Part shown: piece after piece, positions 35,398 through 43,882 of the stretch
Position numbering within the stretch: the stretch's first letter is position 1
Layout of the letters: each line of letters opens with the position of its first letter
DNA from: Rhizobium indicum
GTDB lineage: Bacteria; Pseudomonadota; Alphaproteobacteria; Rhizobiales; Rhizobiaceae
Length of the DNA: 64,000 nt
Assembly (NCBI RefSeq): GCF_005862305.2
Contig: NZ_CP054021.1
Span: 3,450,501 to 3,514,500, forward strand
Reading direction: 5' to 3'
Translations under genes and position numbers: made by a program
Notes under the pieces: generated by a model
What the model saw: only the letters and a program-made list of their open reading frames with translations
Told to the model about the DNA's origin: nothing
The model's database searches: none

Positions 35398-35525
35398 GGC
35401 GCCGATCATATCAGTATCGATACCAGGATAAAACTGGAACTGTTTGCCGTTTTCAGGCCGCGCATGATTGAGGTGTCGCAGGTGGTCGAAGCGCCTGCGG
35501 ATCGTTCAATTCAAGGAGCAGCATC

Positions 35526-36242
35526 ATGTCTTTGCAGCATGTGGTCGTCATCGGCGGTTCTTCCGGCATCGGCCTTGCCACGGCGAAATTACTTTTGAAA
35601 CAGGGATATACGGTCACTATTGCAGGCCGCGACGGCGAAAAGCTCGCGGCGGCGAAGGCTTCGCTCGATGGTGATCCGCGCAGCCTGGTGCTCGATGCGG
35701 CGGAGCTTTCAAGCCTCGGAGAGGCCTTCGCCGGGATCGGCGCGTTCGGCCATCTCGTGCTGGCGATGGGCAGCGGTCATGGCGCCGGACCCTTCGCGAC
35801 GCTCGACATGGCGGATCTGCTTGCCGGGTTCCAGACCAAGCTCATTCCTCATGCCGCAGCGGCGCAGGCGGCGTTGCCGCTGCTGCAGCCAGGCGGCAGC
35901 ATCACCTTCGTCTCGGCGGTCAGCGCGCAGGCTGCGATGCCCGGAACGGCTGGGCTTGCGGCCGTCAATGCCGGCATCGAGGCGATGGTGCCGGTGCTTG
36001 CCGCCGAGCTGAAGCCGCTGCGCGTCAACGGCGTTTCTCCCGGGGTCGTCGATACGCCGTGGTGGAATTTCCTGCCGCCCGAGCAGCGCGGCGGCGTCTT
36101 TGCGGATTTCGCCGGCCGCACGCCGGTCGGCCGTGTCGGCAGGCCGGAGGATATTGCGGAGGCGATCGCCTTCCTGATCGGAAACGGTTTCATGAGCGGC
36201 CACGTCATCACCTGTGACGGGGGTGTGCGTCTCAGCGCGTGA
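35526..36242 (+). CDS. Short-chain dehydrogenase/reductase (SDR), atypical active site
   Basis: This 238-residue SDR has cofactor motif GGSSGIG at about 10-16 and the C-terminal block of the family (NGFMSGHVITCDGG). The expected catalytic YxxxK is not evident: the corresponding region reads AQAAMPGTAGLAAVNAGIE, with no Tyr and no Lys. It may therefore be a divergent SDR of the kind found beside MmyB-like regulators. It is divergent from that regulator. Confidence 0.85.
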   Translation: MSLQHVVVIGGSSGIGLATAKLLLKQGYTVTIAGRDGEKLAAAKASLDGDPRSLVLDAAELSSLGEAFAGIGAFGHLVLAMGSGHGAGPFATLDMADLLAGFQTKLIPHAAAAQAALPLLQPGGSITFVSAVSAQAAMPGTAGLAAVNAGIEAMVPVLAAELKPLRVNGVSPGVVDTPWWNFLPPEQRGGVFADFAGRTPVGRVGRPEDIAEAIAFLIGNGFMSGHVITCDGGVRLSA

Positions 36243-36287
36243 GGTAGGCTTCAGGCTGTCGCCGACCGGAAATCCAAGCCGGAGAGG

Positions 36288-37343
36288 TCATACGCCGGGC
36301 AGGGCGCCTGGCCTCAACGACGGCACGGTTGCGACCGTCCGATCGCGTGAGGTGGCGGCAAGCCTTTCTTCGGCCTTGCGGGCGATTGCCTGCAGGTCGC
36401 GCGGCTTGCCTGATATCTTCTCCATGGCGGCGATGGCGACATCGGTTGCGAGGTAATCCGGCTTGTGGCCGACGCCGCTGACGGTAATGAGCTCGGAGCC
36501 TGATATATCGCGGGCAAGGCCGCGTGAATGCAGGTGTTCCCAGACGATCTCGTCGCGGTCGCCCGTTATGATGATGGTCGGCGCGGTGATCTGCGAATAG
36601 AGCAGCGACTGCTCCTTCACATAGGCGAGCAGTCTTTTGAAATCGGCGGCATTGTTGTGGAAGGCGCTGGGGCGTAGCACCAGCGACGGACCGGTTTTTT
36701 CGATGTAATCGGCCGGGCGAGGATTGGGGCGGAAGACATTCAGCGTGCCGCGCTCCAGCCGGCTGAGCCCGAGCGGCACGACGATCGCGTGGTTGAAGAG
36801 CCAGCCGACGATCGGTACGGTTGCCACGTGATAGTACCAGTCGATGCCGCCCGGCCATGGATGGGTGGCGGGCGCGAGGAAGAGCAGGCCGGCGGTCTTG
36901 TCAGGATGGCGCAGGCCGAAGGCGGCGGTGATAGCGCCGCCGAAGGAATGGCCGACGATGATCGCCTTCCCGATGCCACGCTTCTCCATCAGCCTGGCGA
37001 TTGCATCTGCCTGGCCGGAGGGGACGGCGTTCTCAAGGCCGCCGCGTTCGGAATAGCCATGACCGGGGCGATCGACGAACAGCATTTCCGCCCGGCCTTC
37101 GAGTGCAGCGCGGAAGGCAACGACCTGGTCGAGCAGATTGCCGCTGGCGCCGTGAATGAAGACCAGCGCCGGCAGATCCGCATTTTCGGGACGCTCGACG
37201 TGGACGGCATTCATGCGGTAGCCGCCGACATCCGTCAGTTCGCCGATATTCGGATAGGCGTGTTCGAATTGCCGCGCCTTATAAGTGGAGTAACCGATGG
37301 CGGCGGCGAGCGGGGCGAGAAGAGCGGAAACTTCTGCAAGCAT
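36288..37343 (-). CDS. Alpha/beta hydrolase
   Basis: This 351-residue protein has an N-terminal hydrophobic segment (VSALLAPLAAAIGYSTY) that may anchor it. The oxyanion region is VFIHGASGN, the nucleophile elbow GHSFGG, the acid candidate in ITGDRDEIV, and the His in GVGHKPDY. It resembles haloalkane dehalogenase/epoxide hydrolase-like esterases, but the substrate is unknown. Its 3' end faces the SDR at 36242. Confidence 0.88.
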   Translation of the reverse strand: MLAEVSALLAPLAAAIGYSTYKARQFEHAYPNIGELTDVGGYRMNAVHVERPENADLPALVFIHGASGNLLDQVVAFRAALEGRAEMLFVDRPGHGYSERGGLENAVPSGQADAIARLMEKRGIGKAIIVGHSFGGAITAAFGLRHPDKTAGLLFLAPATHPWPGGIDWYYHVATVPIVGWLFNHAIVVPLGLSRLERGTLNVFRPNPRPADYIEKTGPSLVLRPSAFHNNAADFKRLLAYVKEQSLLYSQITAPTIIITGDRDEIVWEHLHSRGLARDISGSELITVSGVGHKPDYLATDVAIAAMEKISGKPRDLQAIARKAEERLAATSRDRTVATVPSLRPGALPGV

Positions 37344-37456
37344 GATCTCAACGAGCGATAATTGCGGGACGTCCTGCGGGGGACAACCGCCACATCGTTC
37401 CCTCTCTATTCTAAAATTGTGCAGCGTGATCCGACGTCAAGGTCGCCGCCCGGAAA

Positions 37457-38092
37457 TCAGGTGCGGTTGCCGGCAAGTTTTTCCGCAAGCGTGTTGGCCT
37501 GTTCCTGCGCGGTGCGTTCGGCGGGATAGATATCGAGAAAACGCTCCCACGCCTTCAAGGTCAGTTGGTCGTTGCCGGAATTGCTGAGGATTGCCGCCAT
37601 GCCGGAGAGCGCGCCGAAATGGCGCGGCTCGAGATCGAGCACACGTTCGATATCGGACATCGACTTGCGATAGTTTCCCATGACGAAATTCAGCGTGGCG
37701 CGGCGGTTCCAGCTTTCGGCATAATCGGGCTTCAGCGCGATCGCCTCATCGAGGAAATCGAGAGCCGCGGGATTGCGCTTCTCCTCGATCGCCTTGTCGG
37801 CCCACTGCATCAGCAGATTGACGGTGGCACTGCCGGAATCGTTCCATTCCATGCGGATTTCATTGGCGATGCCGCTGGCCTTTTCGGGATCGCGTTCACG
37901 CTTCAGCTGGCTGAAGAGCTGGTCGAGGTGCTGCTTCGGCGCATTGTGGGCATCCGCCTGCTCGACGATGACGTCCTTTTTCGCGGCGGCCGCCGGCTGT
38001 TCCGCGGCGGCGGCCGGAAAGGAGGAGGTGAGGAAAATGAGGGCGAGCGGCAGCGCCGCTGATGTCAAAGCAAAAAAGCGCATGGCGGGCAT
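37457..38092 (-). CDS. TPR-repeat exported protein
   Basis: This 211-residue protein (start ATG 38092, MPAMRFF; ATG 38083 is equally possible) has a signal peptide ending AAAA, then helical TPR-like repeats (DKAIEEKRNPAALDFLDEAIALKPDYAESWNRRA segment by segment, MGNYRKSMSDIERVLDLEPRHFGAL, LKAWERFLDIYPAE). It is probably a periplasmic scaffold. It lies 112 bp from rpmJ on the same strand. No partner is obvious. Confidence 0.85.
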   Translation of the reverse strand: MPAMRFFALTSAALPLALIFLTSSFPAAAAEQPAAAAKKDVIVEQADAHNAPKQHLDQLFSQLKRERDPEKASGIANEIRMEWNDSGSATVNLLMQWADKAIEEKRNPAALDFLDEAIALKPDYAESWNRRATLNFVMGNYRKSMSDIERVLDLEPRHFGALSGMAAILSNSGNDQLTLKAWERFLDIYPAERTAQEQANTLAEKLAGNRT

Positions 38093-38204
38093 ATTAGCCC
38101 GCCAGCGCCGAAGATCAAACAAATTTGACGTGATCACCGCAGCGACCCACCGGATATATCTGCCGGCGCAAGCTCACGCGGCAGGGCGATCCGGACGCGC
38201 GAAA

Positions 38205-38330
38205 TCAGCCCTGACGAGCCTTGAAGCGCGGGTTCAGCTTGTTGATGATGTACATGCGGCCCTTGCGGCGAACCAGACGGTTGTCACGGTGACGAGCCTT
38301 GAGCGACTTGAGCGAATTCTTGATCTTCAT
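38205..38330 (-). CDS. rpmJ: 50S ribosomal protein L36, cysteine-free form
   Basis: This 41-residue protein starts at ATG 38330 with [14 protein letters not shown] and ends NPRFKARQG. It is the short basic L36 of the large subunit. It has none of the zinc-binding Cys/His residues of the canonical protein (C-minus type), as is usual in Alphaproteobacteria. It is a single gene, not in a ribosomal protein operon. A possible promoter lies at 38426-38454, with a hairpin between promoter and gene. Confidence 0.95.
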   Translation of the reverse strand: MKIKNSLKSLKARHRDNRLVRRKGRMYIINKLNPRFKARQG

Positions 38331-38390
38331 TTTTCTGATCCGCGATCTCTATGGGGGAATTCACATTCGCCCGTATCTTTAACAATCAAA

Positions 38391-38410
38391 AGCGCGCCAT
38401 CGGGCGCGCT
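38391..38410 (-). terminator. Hairpin between purK and rpmJ
   Basis: A perfect 8-bp GC stem agcgcgcc/ggcgcgct with a 4-nt loop is followed on the minus strand by TTTTGATTGTT. It probably ends the purE-purK transcript. It also lies within the leader of rpmJ. Confidence 0.7.
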
Positions 38411-38425
38411 GTTTAGGTGGGGGAG

Positions 38426-38454
38426 CAGATACCCCGTCACCTTTTCCGTGTCAA
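38426..38454 (-). promoter_or_regulatory. Candidate sigma-70 promoter upstream of rpmJ
   Basis: On the minus strand, TTGACA (38454-38449) and TATCTG (38431-38426) are separated by exactly 17 bp. The transcript would start near 38418 and run into the hairpin at 38410-38391 before reaching rpmJ. Confidence 0.55.
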
Positions 38455-38494
38455 CCACACGAAGGTGTTTTTCCCAAGGCACAGGGGTGTTTTC

Positions 38495-39571
38495 TCAGGC
38501 CAAAACCGGCGATTTCGGCGTCAAGGTGGTGACATGGCCCATCTTGCGGCCGGGGCGCCACTCGGTCTTGCCATAGAGATGAACCAGCGTATCGGGGCGC
38601 CGCAGCCAGTCGGGAACGGCAAGGATATCGTCGCCGATCAGGTTCTGCATGACGCAGTCGGAATGGCGCTCGGCATTGCCGAGCGGCAGGCCGGCAACGG
38701 CGCGGATATGCTGCTCGAACTGGCTGACGACGCAGGCGGCTTCCGTCCAGTGACCGGAGTTGTGGACACGTGGTGCCATCTCGTTGGCGACCAGGCCGCC
38801 ATCGGCAAGCACGAAGAATTCGATGCCGATGACGCCGACATAGTTCAACGCGGCAAGGATTTTCTCGGCCGATTGGCGCGCAGCGTCCGCCGCCGGCGCA
38901 GAGATCGCAGCGGGAACCGTCGAGGTGTGGAGGATGCCGTTGCGGTGGACATTCTCGGCGGGATCGAAGCAGACGACCGTACCGTCGGTGGCGCGGGCGG
39001 CGATGATCGAGACCTCGCGCTCGAAGGCAACGAAGCTTTCGAGGATGAGCGGCACGCCGCCAAGTGCTGCATAGGCGCCATCCGGGCTGTCTGCGGCCGA
39101 GCGGAAAACCTTCTGGCCCTTGCCGTCATAACCGAGACGGCGGGTCTTCAGCACGCCCTGGCCGCCGAAATCCTTCAGTGCCGCCTCGAGATCGGCCTGG
39201 CTGTCGATCGCATGGAAGCGGGCAGTTGATATGCCGCAGCCATTGAGAAAGCGTTTTTCGACGAGGCGGTCCTGGGCGGCTTCCAGCGCCTTCGGCGGCG
39301 GATAGACAGACACGCTCGCCGACAGCGTTTCGGCGGCTGCGACGGGCACGTTCTCGAATTCGTAGGTGACGACGTCGCAGATATCGGCGAGTTCGGCCAG
39401 TGCCGAGGGATCGTCATAGGCGGCGGTAATCTGCCGGTTGGCGAGCTGGGCGGCCGGGCAGTCCGCCTGCGGCTCGAGGATGACCGTGCGAAAATTCAAC
39501 CTGGCGGCGGCAATGGCCAGCATGCGGCCGAGCTGGCCGCCGCCGATAATGCCGATCGTTCGTGCCGTCAT
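38495..39571 (-). CDS. purK: 5-(carboxyamino)imidazole ribonucleotide synthase
   Basis: This 358-residue ATP-grasp enzyme of purine synthesis carboxylates AIR with bicarbonate to N5-CAIR. The start ATG 39571 overlaps the purE stop as ATGA. The N-terminus [17 protein letters not shown] is diagnostic, and [14 protein letters not shown] and [25 protein letters not shown] form the ATP-grasp site. It follows purE and is the last gene of the YdcH-purE-purK operon. Confidence 0.96.
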   Translation of the reverse strand: MTARTIGIIGGGQLGRMLAIAAARLNFRTVILEPQADCPAAQLANRQITAAYDDPSALAELADICDVVTYEFENVPVAAAETLSASVSVYPPPKALEAAQDRLVEKRFLNGCGISTARFHAIDSQADLEAALKDFGGQGVLKTRRLGYDGKGQKVFRSAADSPDGAYAALGGVPLILESFVAFEREVSIIAARATDGTVVCFDPAENVHRNGILHTSTVPAAISAPAADAARQSAEKILAALNYVGVIGIEFFVLADGGLVANEMAPRVHNSGHWTEAACVVSQFEQHIRAVAGLPLGNAERHSDCVMQNLIGDDILAVPDWLRRPDTLVHLYGKTEWRPGRKMGHVTTLTPKSPVLA

Positions 39572-40062
39572 AGATCGTCCATCGGGTATTCGGCGACGGC
39601 AGCACTCTGGCGCTCGCGCCATTCGTCGAGCCGGTCGGCGATTTCTTCGTCGGAAAGGGCTAGCACGGCGGCGGCGAGAAGGGCAGCGTTGACTGCGCCG
39701 GCCTTGCCGATGGCGAGCGTACCGACAGGGATACCGGCCGGCATCTGCACGATGGAAAGGAGGCTGTCCTGGCCGGACAGGGCTTTCGACTGGACCGGCA
39801 CGCCGAAGACCGGCAGCGGCGTCATCGCGGCGGTCATTCCCGGCAGGTGGGCGGCGCCGCCGGCGCCGGCGATGATGACCTTGAAGCCCTCCGCGCGTGC
39901 GCCCTTGGCGAAATTGACCAGCCGGTCGACTGTGCGGTGGGCCGAAATGATGCGCGCGTCATAGGGAATTTCCAGCGCCTCCAGCGTGTCGGCGGCGTTT
40001 TTCATGGTCTCCCAGTCGGACTGGCTGCCCATGATGATGGCGACGGGTGGTCTGTCTGTCAT
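39568..40062 (-). CDS. purE: N5-carboxyaminoimidazole ribonucleotide mutase
   Basis: This 164-residue class I PurE converts N5-CAIR to CAIR. Motifs are [16 protein letters not shown] at the N-terminus, ISAHRTVDR and [26 protein letters not shown]. It is translationally coupled to purK. The upstream YdcH-like gene ends 18 bp before it. Confidence 0.97.
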   Translation of the reverse strand: MTDRPPVAIIMGSQSDWETMKNAADTLEALEIPYDARIISAHRTVDRLVNFAKGARAEGFKVIIAGAGGAAHLPGMTAAMTPLPVFGVPVQSKALSGQDSLLSIVQMPAGIPVGTLAIGKAGAVNAALLAAAVLALSDEEIADRLDEWRERQSAAVAEYPMDDL

Positions 40063-40080
40063 CGTTGCTGTTATTCCCTC

Positions 40081-40290
40081 TCAGGCGATGATGTCAGGGA
40101 TGATCTGATCTTCCAGCTTGGAGAGCCTGTCCTTGATAACGAGCTTCTTCTTTTTCATGCGCTGGATCCGCAGAGCGTCGCATCCGGTCTGGATCATGGC
40201 GTTGATCGCGGCGTCGAAATCTTCGTGCTCCTGGCGCAGGCGCGCCACTATGAGCCTGATTTCCGCCTGTTCCTGATCGGCCATATGCAT
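40081..40290 (-). CDS. YdcH-family (DUF465) small protein
   Basis: This 69-residue helical protein (start ATG 40290; MADQEQ at 40284 also possible) matches DUF465/YdcH (IVARLRQEHEDFDAAINAMI, IQRMKKKKLVIKDRLSKLEDQIIP). Function is unknown. It is probably the first gene of the operon with purE and purK. It is divergent from a second YdcH-like gene at 40513. Confidence 0.85.
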   Translation of the reverse strand: MHMADQEQAEIRLIVARLRQEHEDFDAAINAMIQTGCDALRIQRMKKKKLVIKDRLSKLEDQIIPDIIA

Positions 40291-40512
40291 TCCCCGTTAT
40301 CGTCCTTGGACCTTGTCCGATCTGGCGATGATTTCCGCAAGCTCCTATCATCAAATACAGGTAACGGCTAGTTAGTCTTGATCATGAAATTGCCATCCAG
40401 TCTTCATCTTTTGGCCTTCGACAAGCCTTCAAAAATATGTCACAGTCCCGCCCGTTGACACCTTGATCCCCGACGATGTTGGCCGGGGAGGGTAAGAGGA
40501 AGGAAGGGTCAT

Positions 40513-40686
40513 ATGACTGTTCAAGCTCATCTTGAGTCACTCCAGAAAAAGCATGTCGCTCTCGAGGAGGAGTTGCACGCGCTCAGAACGTCTCCCTCAA
40601 TTTCGGATACGGAGCTTGCCGAATGCAAGCGCCGCAAGTTGCGCATCAAGGACGAGATTCAGCGTCTTAAGTCATCCGTCCACTAA
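40513..40686 (+). CDS. YdcH-family (DUF465) small protein, second copy
   Basis: This 57-residue protein starts at ATG 40513 behind AGGAAGG. It runs MTVQAHLESLQKKHVALEEE and ends ELAECKRRKLRIKDEIQRLK, giving the two-helix YdcH pattern with the KxxLRIKDEI motif. The two YdcH-like genes diverge from a shared 222-bp region (40291-40512), which contains a GC hairpin near 40470-40490. Function is unknown. Confidence 0.88.
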   Translation: MTVQAHLESLQKKHVALEEELHALRTSPSISDTELAECKRRKLRIKDEIQRLKSSVH

Positions 40687-40892
40687 TCTTCCCAAGGGTC
40701 GCCGGGCGATCATCTTGCGCAACAAGGTAAATCCATCCATTCCGCCAAAAATTTGCAAGAACCGGTGATTTGACACCATATTTGCGCCAGTCCGATGCAT
40801 CCGGCATCGTGGCTGGCGCTTTTGGGTCTGTCACGTCCCACATCGCGTTCTTATGATTCGCATCGTATCCCCAGATCTTATGGGAACTTGCA

Positions 40893-41153
40893 TCAGGCCC
40901 AGAACTGATCCAGCCACAAATTGAGCTTGTCGAAGCCGCGGTTATTGACCGTGTAGATGCGTTTGGTGCCTTCCGAGGTCACGGAAACGAGATTGCTGTC
41001 GAGAAGCGCCTTCAGGTGCTGTGAAACAGCTGGACGGCTGATCGGCAGGCCTTCGGCGAGCTCATTGACCGTCCGTGGCGCGCGACGCAATTCCTCCAGC
41101 AGAAACCGCCGGTTCGGATCGGCAATCGCAGAGAAAGGGTCGGTGTTCGACAT
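40893..41153 (-). CDS. ArsR-family winged-helix regulator
   Basis: This 86-residue compact ArsR/SmtB-like repressor has AIADPNRRFLLEELRRAPRTVNELAEGLPISRPAVSQHLKAL (segment by segment) as its HTH, then the wing VTSEGTKRIYTV. It has no Cys or His metal-site motif, so it probably senses something other than arsenic or zinc. The target is unknown; the nearest candidate is the TauE/SafE gene, which starts about 860 bp upstream on the same strand. Confidence 0.9.
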   Translation of the reverse strand: MSNTDPFSAIADPNRRFLLEELRRAPRTVNELAEGLPISRPAVSQHLKALLDSNLVSVTSEGTKRIYTVNNRGFDKLNLWLDQFWA

Positions 41154-41248
41154 GGCGGCAACGCTACGTCAAACCGGCCGCGCCAGCAAGGAAATTGTGC
41201 ATTGCAGCGAATTGCAGCAATGCGAAGTGCAGCGGCGCTGTAGGCCTC

Positions 41249-42013
41249 TTACCAGCCAAGGCCCTCGCGCACGATCAGGAAGGCGGCGATCAGCGCCATT
41301 GTATAGATGAAGGGATAGAAGATCTGTGGCCTCATGCGGCGCACGCACCAGGCGCCGGCAATGGTGGCGAGCGGAGCAAAGGGCAGAAGCGTTGCGGAGG
41401 TCGCAAGGTTCTGGGTGCCGAGCTGGCCGAGCGCGAAATAGGGGATCAGCTTGACAGCGTTGAGGATCGCGAAGAAGCGCACGCTGGTGCCGGTATATTC
41501 GCGTGGCTGCAATTTGAGCGGCAGGGCATAGATCTGGAAGGGCGCACCGCCGGCATGGGCGACGAAGCTGCCATAACCGGAAAATGTTCCCCAGAGGCTG
41601 GCGGCTACCGGCCGCTGGCTGCGCGGCGGGATCACCTTGCCGGCGCCCGGGCCGAAATTGCTCCAGAAATAGCGCAGGCAGAAGAGGATGGTCACCGCGC
41701 CGATGACGATGCGCAGCAAGTTGCCCGGAACCAGAGCCGAGGTCGCCCAGCCCAGCGCAATGCCGGTGAAGGCGCCGGGCAGCATGATCTTCAGCGTCGT
41801 CCAGTCGCCATGCTTGCGCCAGATGACGAGCGAGATCATGTCCATGAAAACCAGGATCGGTAGCAGGATGGCCGCCGCCTCGACCGGCGAGACGACAAGG
41901 GCGAGGAAGGGCAAGCCGATCAGCGACAAAGCGTCGCCCATGCCGCCCTTTGCGAGGCCCACCAGCAGAACGGCGGGCACGGCGGCGTAGTAGAATAACA
42001 AATCCTGCGGCAT
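41249..42013 (-). CDS. TauE/SafE-family sulfite/organosulfonate exporter
   Basis: This 254-residue membrane protein has seven to eight helices. It was started at ATG 42013 (MPQDLLFYY) behind GAGGAGG; the longer frame adds a non-hydrophobic head. Family features include LVGLAKGGMGDALSLIGLPFLAL and the second-half repeat VAHAGGAPFQIYALP. The family exports sulfite, sulfonates or related anions, but its specificity cannot be read here. It is divergent from the ThiE-like gene. Confidence 0.88.
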   Translation of the reverse strand: MPQDLLFYYAAVPAVLLVGLAKGGMGDALSLIGLPFLALVVSPVEAAAILLPILVFMDMISLVIWRKHGDWTTLKIMLPGAFTGIALGWATSALVPGNLLRIVIGAVTILFCLRYFWSNFGPGAGKVIPPRSQRPVAASLWGTFSGYGSFVAHAGGAPFQIYALPLKLQPREYTGTSVRFFAILNAVKLIPYFALGQLGTQNLATSATLLPFAPLATIAGAWCVRRMRPQIFYPFIYTMALIAAFLIVREGLGW

Positions 42014-42120
42014 GCTTTCGACGTCCTCCTCTTGCAAGCCTCGTCTAACGGAACTACTCACACAAAACGAGTGCGGATCCCTCATTTCGAAGGGGAATTC
42101 GCAGGAAACGGAAAGACCCC

Positions 42121-42774
42121 ATGACCGAACCGGAAAACCGCTGCCGCCTTGTGCTCATCGTAGCCGATATCGCCGATGCCGATGAACAGGCAAAGATCGT
42201 CGCCGACGCGCTCAAGGGCGGCGATGTCGCTTCGGTGATCGTGCCGCAATACGGGCTCGACGACGGCACCTTCCAGAAACATGCCGAAAAGCTGGTGCCG
42301 TTGATCCAGGGCGCTGGCGCCGCCGCGCTGATTGCAGGCGACAGCCGTGTCGCAGGTCGGGCGAAGGCCGACGGCCTGCACCTTTCCGGCAATGCGGAGG
42401 CCCTTTCGGAGGCGATCGACAAACATGCGCCGAAGCTGATCGTCGGCGGCGGCAACGCGGCCGACCGGCACCATGCGCTGGAGATCGGCGAAGTCAGGCC
42501 GGACTATATCTTCTTCGGCAAGCTCGACGGCGACATCAAGCCGGAGGCGCATCCGAAGAACCTGGCGCTCGGCGAATGGTGGGCCTCGATGATCGAGATC
42601 CCCTGCATCGTCATGGGCGGCACCGATCCGGCCTCGGCGCTCGCCGTCGCCGAGACCGGAGCGGAGTTCGTGGCGATGCGGCTGGCGGTTTTCGGCGAGC
42701 CCGCCCGGGCGCCGTCCGTCGTTGCCGAGATCAATGCGTTGCTTGACGAAAAAGCGCCACGGTTTGAGGATTGA
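42121..42774 (+). CDS. Thiamine-phosphate-synthase-like protein (ThiE fold, degenerate)
   Basis: This 217-residue TIM-barrel protein resembles ThiE (AALIAGDSRVAGRAKADGLHLSG, PDYIFFGKLDGDIKPEAHP, VMGGTDPASALAVAETGAEFVAM). The pyrophosphate-binding Thr-x-Thr-Lys segment of true ThiE is replaced by LDGDIKPEAHPKN, so thiamine phosphate synthesis is doubtful. It is probably co-transcribed with the Sel1 gene (10-bp gap). Confidence 0.8.
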   Translation: MTEPENRCRLVLIVADIADADEQAKIVADALKGGDVASVIVPQYGLDDGTFQKHAEKLVPLIQGAGAAALIAGDSRVAGRAKADGLHLSGNAEALSEAIDKHAPKLIVGGGNAADRHHALEIGEVRPDYIFFGKLDGDIKPEAHPKNLALGEWWASMIEIPCIVMGGTDPASALAVAETGAEFVAMRLAVFGEPARAPSVVAEINALLDEKAPRFED

Positions 42775-42784
42775 AATCGCGCTC

Positions 42785-43867
42785 ATGCCGATCCCGCCCG
42801 CCCGTCATTTGAAATATCTCCTCGCCGGCATGGCCGCCTTCCTTGCGGCCGGGCCGAATATTGCCTTGGCGCAGGCGCCTGACAGCGTCATCAGTCAGCC
42901 GGGCACGGGGCCGGCTTCGACCTTTCGCACCGATCGGCCTTCCAGCCCGGGCGTGCAACCCTCCGACGGCGTCGGCGTATTCGACCGCATGGGCGCGAAG
43001 CTGCCGGACCTGCCGCCGGAGAAGGATTACAAGGGGCCGATCGACGAGGCTTACGGCGCCTTCCAGCGCGGTTATTACCTGACGGCAATGGACAAGGCGC
43101 TGCCGCGCGCCCAGCTCGGCGATCCGGCGGCGCAGACGCTGATCGGCGAAATCCTCTCGCAGGGCCTCGGCGTCAAGAAGGACGTGAAGAACGCTGCCTT
43201 CTGGTACGGCAAGGCGGCCGAAGGCGGCGATGCGGCGGCAATGTTCAAATATGCGCTGATCCTGATGGAAGGCGAGGGCGTGCCGCGTGACAAGGTCAAG
43301 GCCGACGACTACATGCACAAGGCGGCCGAGGCCGGCAATCCTTCGGCGGAATTCAACTGGGCACAGCTTCTCATCGCCGACAATCCCGGCGAGAAGGGAC
43401 TGAGGCTGGCGCTGCCATTCTACGAGAAATCGGCCGAGCAGGGCATTGCCGATTCGCAATATGCCGTGGCGCAGATCTATGCGACGCTGAAGGACCTGCC
43501 GGAAGAAAAGAAGAAGCTTGCCCGCGAATGGATGGTGCGCGCGGCGCGCGCCGGCTTCGATACGGCCCAGCTCGATCTCGGTATCTGGCTCGTCAACGGC
43601 GTCGGCGGGCCGAAGGATTACGTCAAGGGCTTCGAATGGCTGAAACTTGCCGCCAATGGCGGCAATGTCGCCGCGCAGAACAAGCTCGCCCATCTCTATA
43701 TCAACGCGATCGGCACGGCGCCCAATCCGATCGAGGCGGCGAAGTGGTACGTGCTGTCGCGCCGGGCCGGGCTCGCCGATCCGGCGCTCGAGGATTTCTA
43801 TCTCGGCATCGAGGACACCCAGCAGAAGGCGGCGATCGACGCCGCCAACAAGTTCCGGCGGCGATAG
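42785..43867 (+). CDS. Sel1-repeat exported protein
   Basis: This 360-residue protein was started at ATG 42785 (MPIPPARHLKY), giving a signal peptide to about residue 30 (ALAQA). From about residue 90 it has at least five Sel1/TPR-like repeats (LGDPAAQTLIGEILSQGLGVKKDVKNAAFWYGKAAEGGDAAA and successors, segment by segment). Sel1 proteins are protein-binding scaffolds, often in envelope or signalling contexts. It converges with the 580-residue chemosensory protein. Confidence 0.88.
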   Translation: MPIPPARHLKYLLAGMAAFLAAGPNIALAQAPDSVISQPGTGPASTFRTDRPSSPGVQPSDGVGVFDRMGAKLPDLPPEKDYKGPIDEAYGAFQRGYYLTAMDKALPRAQLGDPAAQTLIGEILSQGLGVKKDVKNAAFWYGKAAEGGDAAAMFKYALILMEGEGVPRDKVKADDYMHKAAEAGNPSAEFNWAQLLIADNPGEKGLRLALPFYEKSAEQGIADSQYAVAQIYATLKDLPEEKKKLAREWMVRAARAGFDTAQLDLGIWLVNGVGGPKDYVKGFEWLKLAANGGNVAAQNKLAHLYINAIGTAPNPIEAAKWYVLSRRAGLADPALEDFYLGIEDTQQKAAIDAANKFRRR

Positions 43868-43882
43868 CGGCCGTATCCCAAC

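Noticed and set aside
38331..38494. 6S RNA in the rpmJ-purK gap
   Set aside because: The length is close to 6S, but I could not fold a single long hairpin with a central bubble. Only separate short stems are seen.
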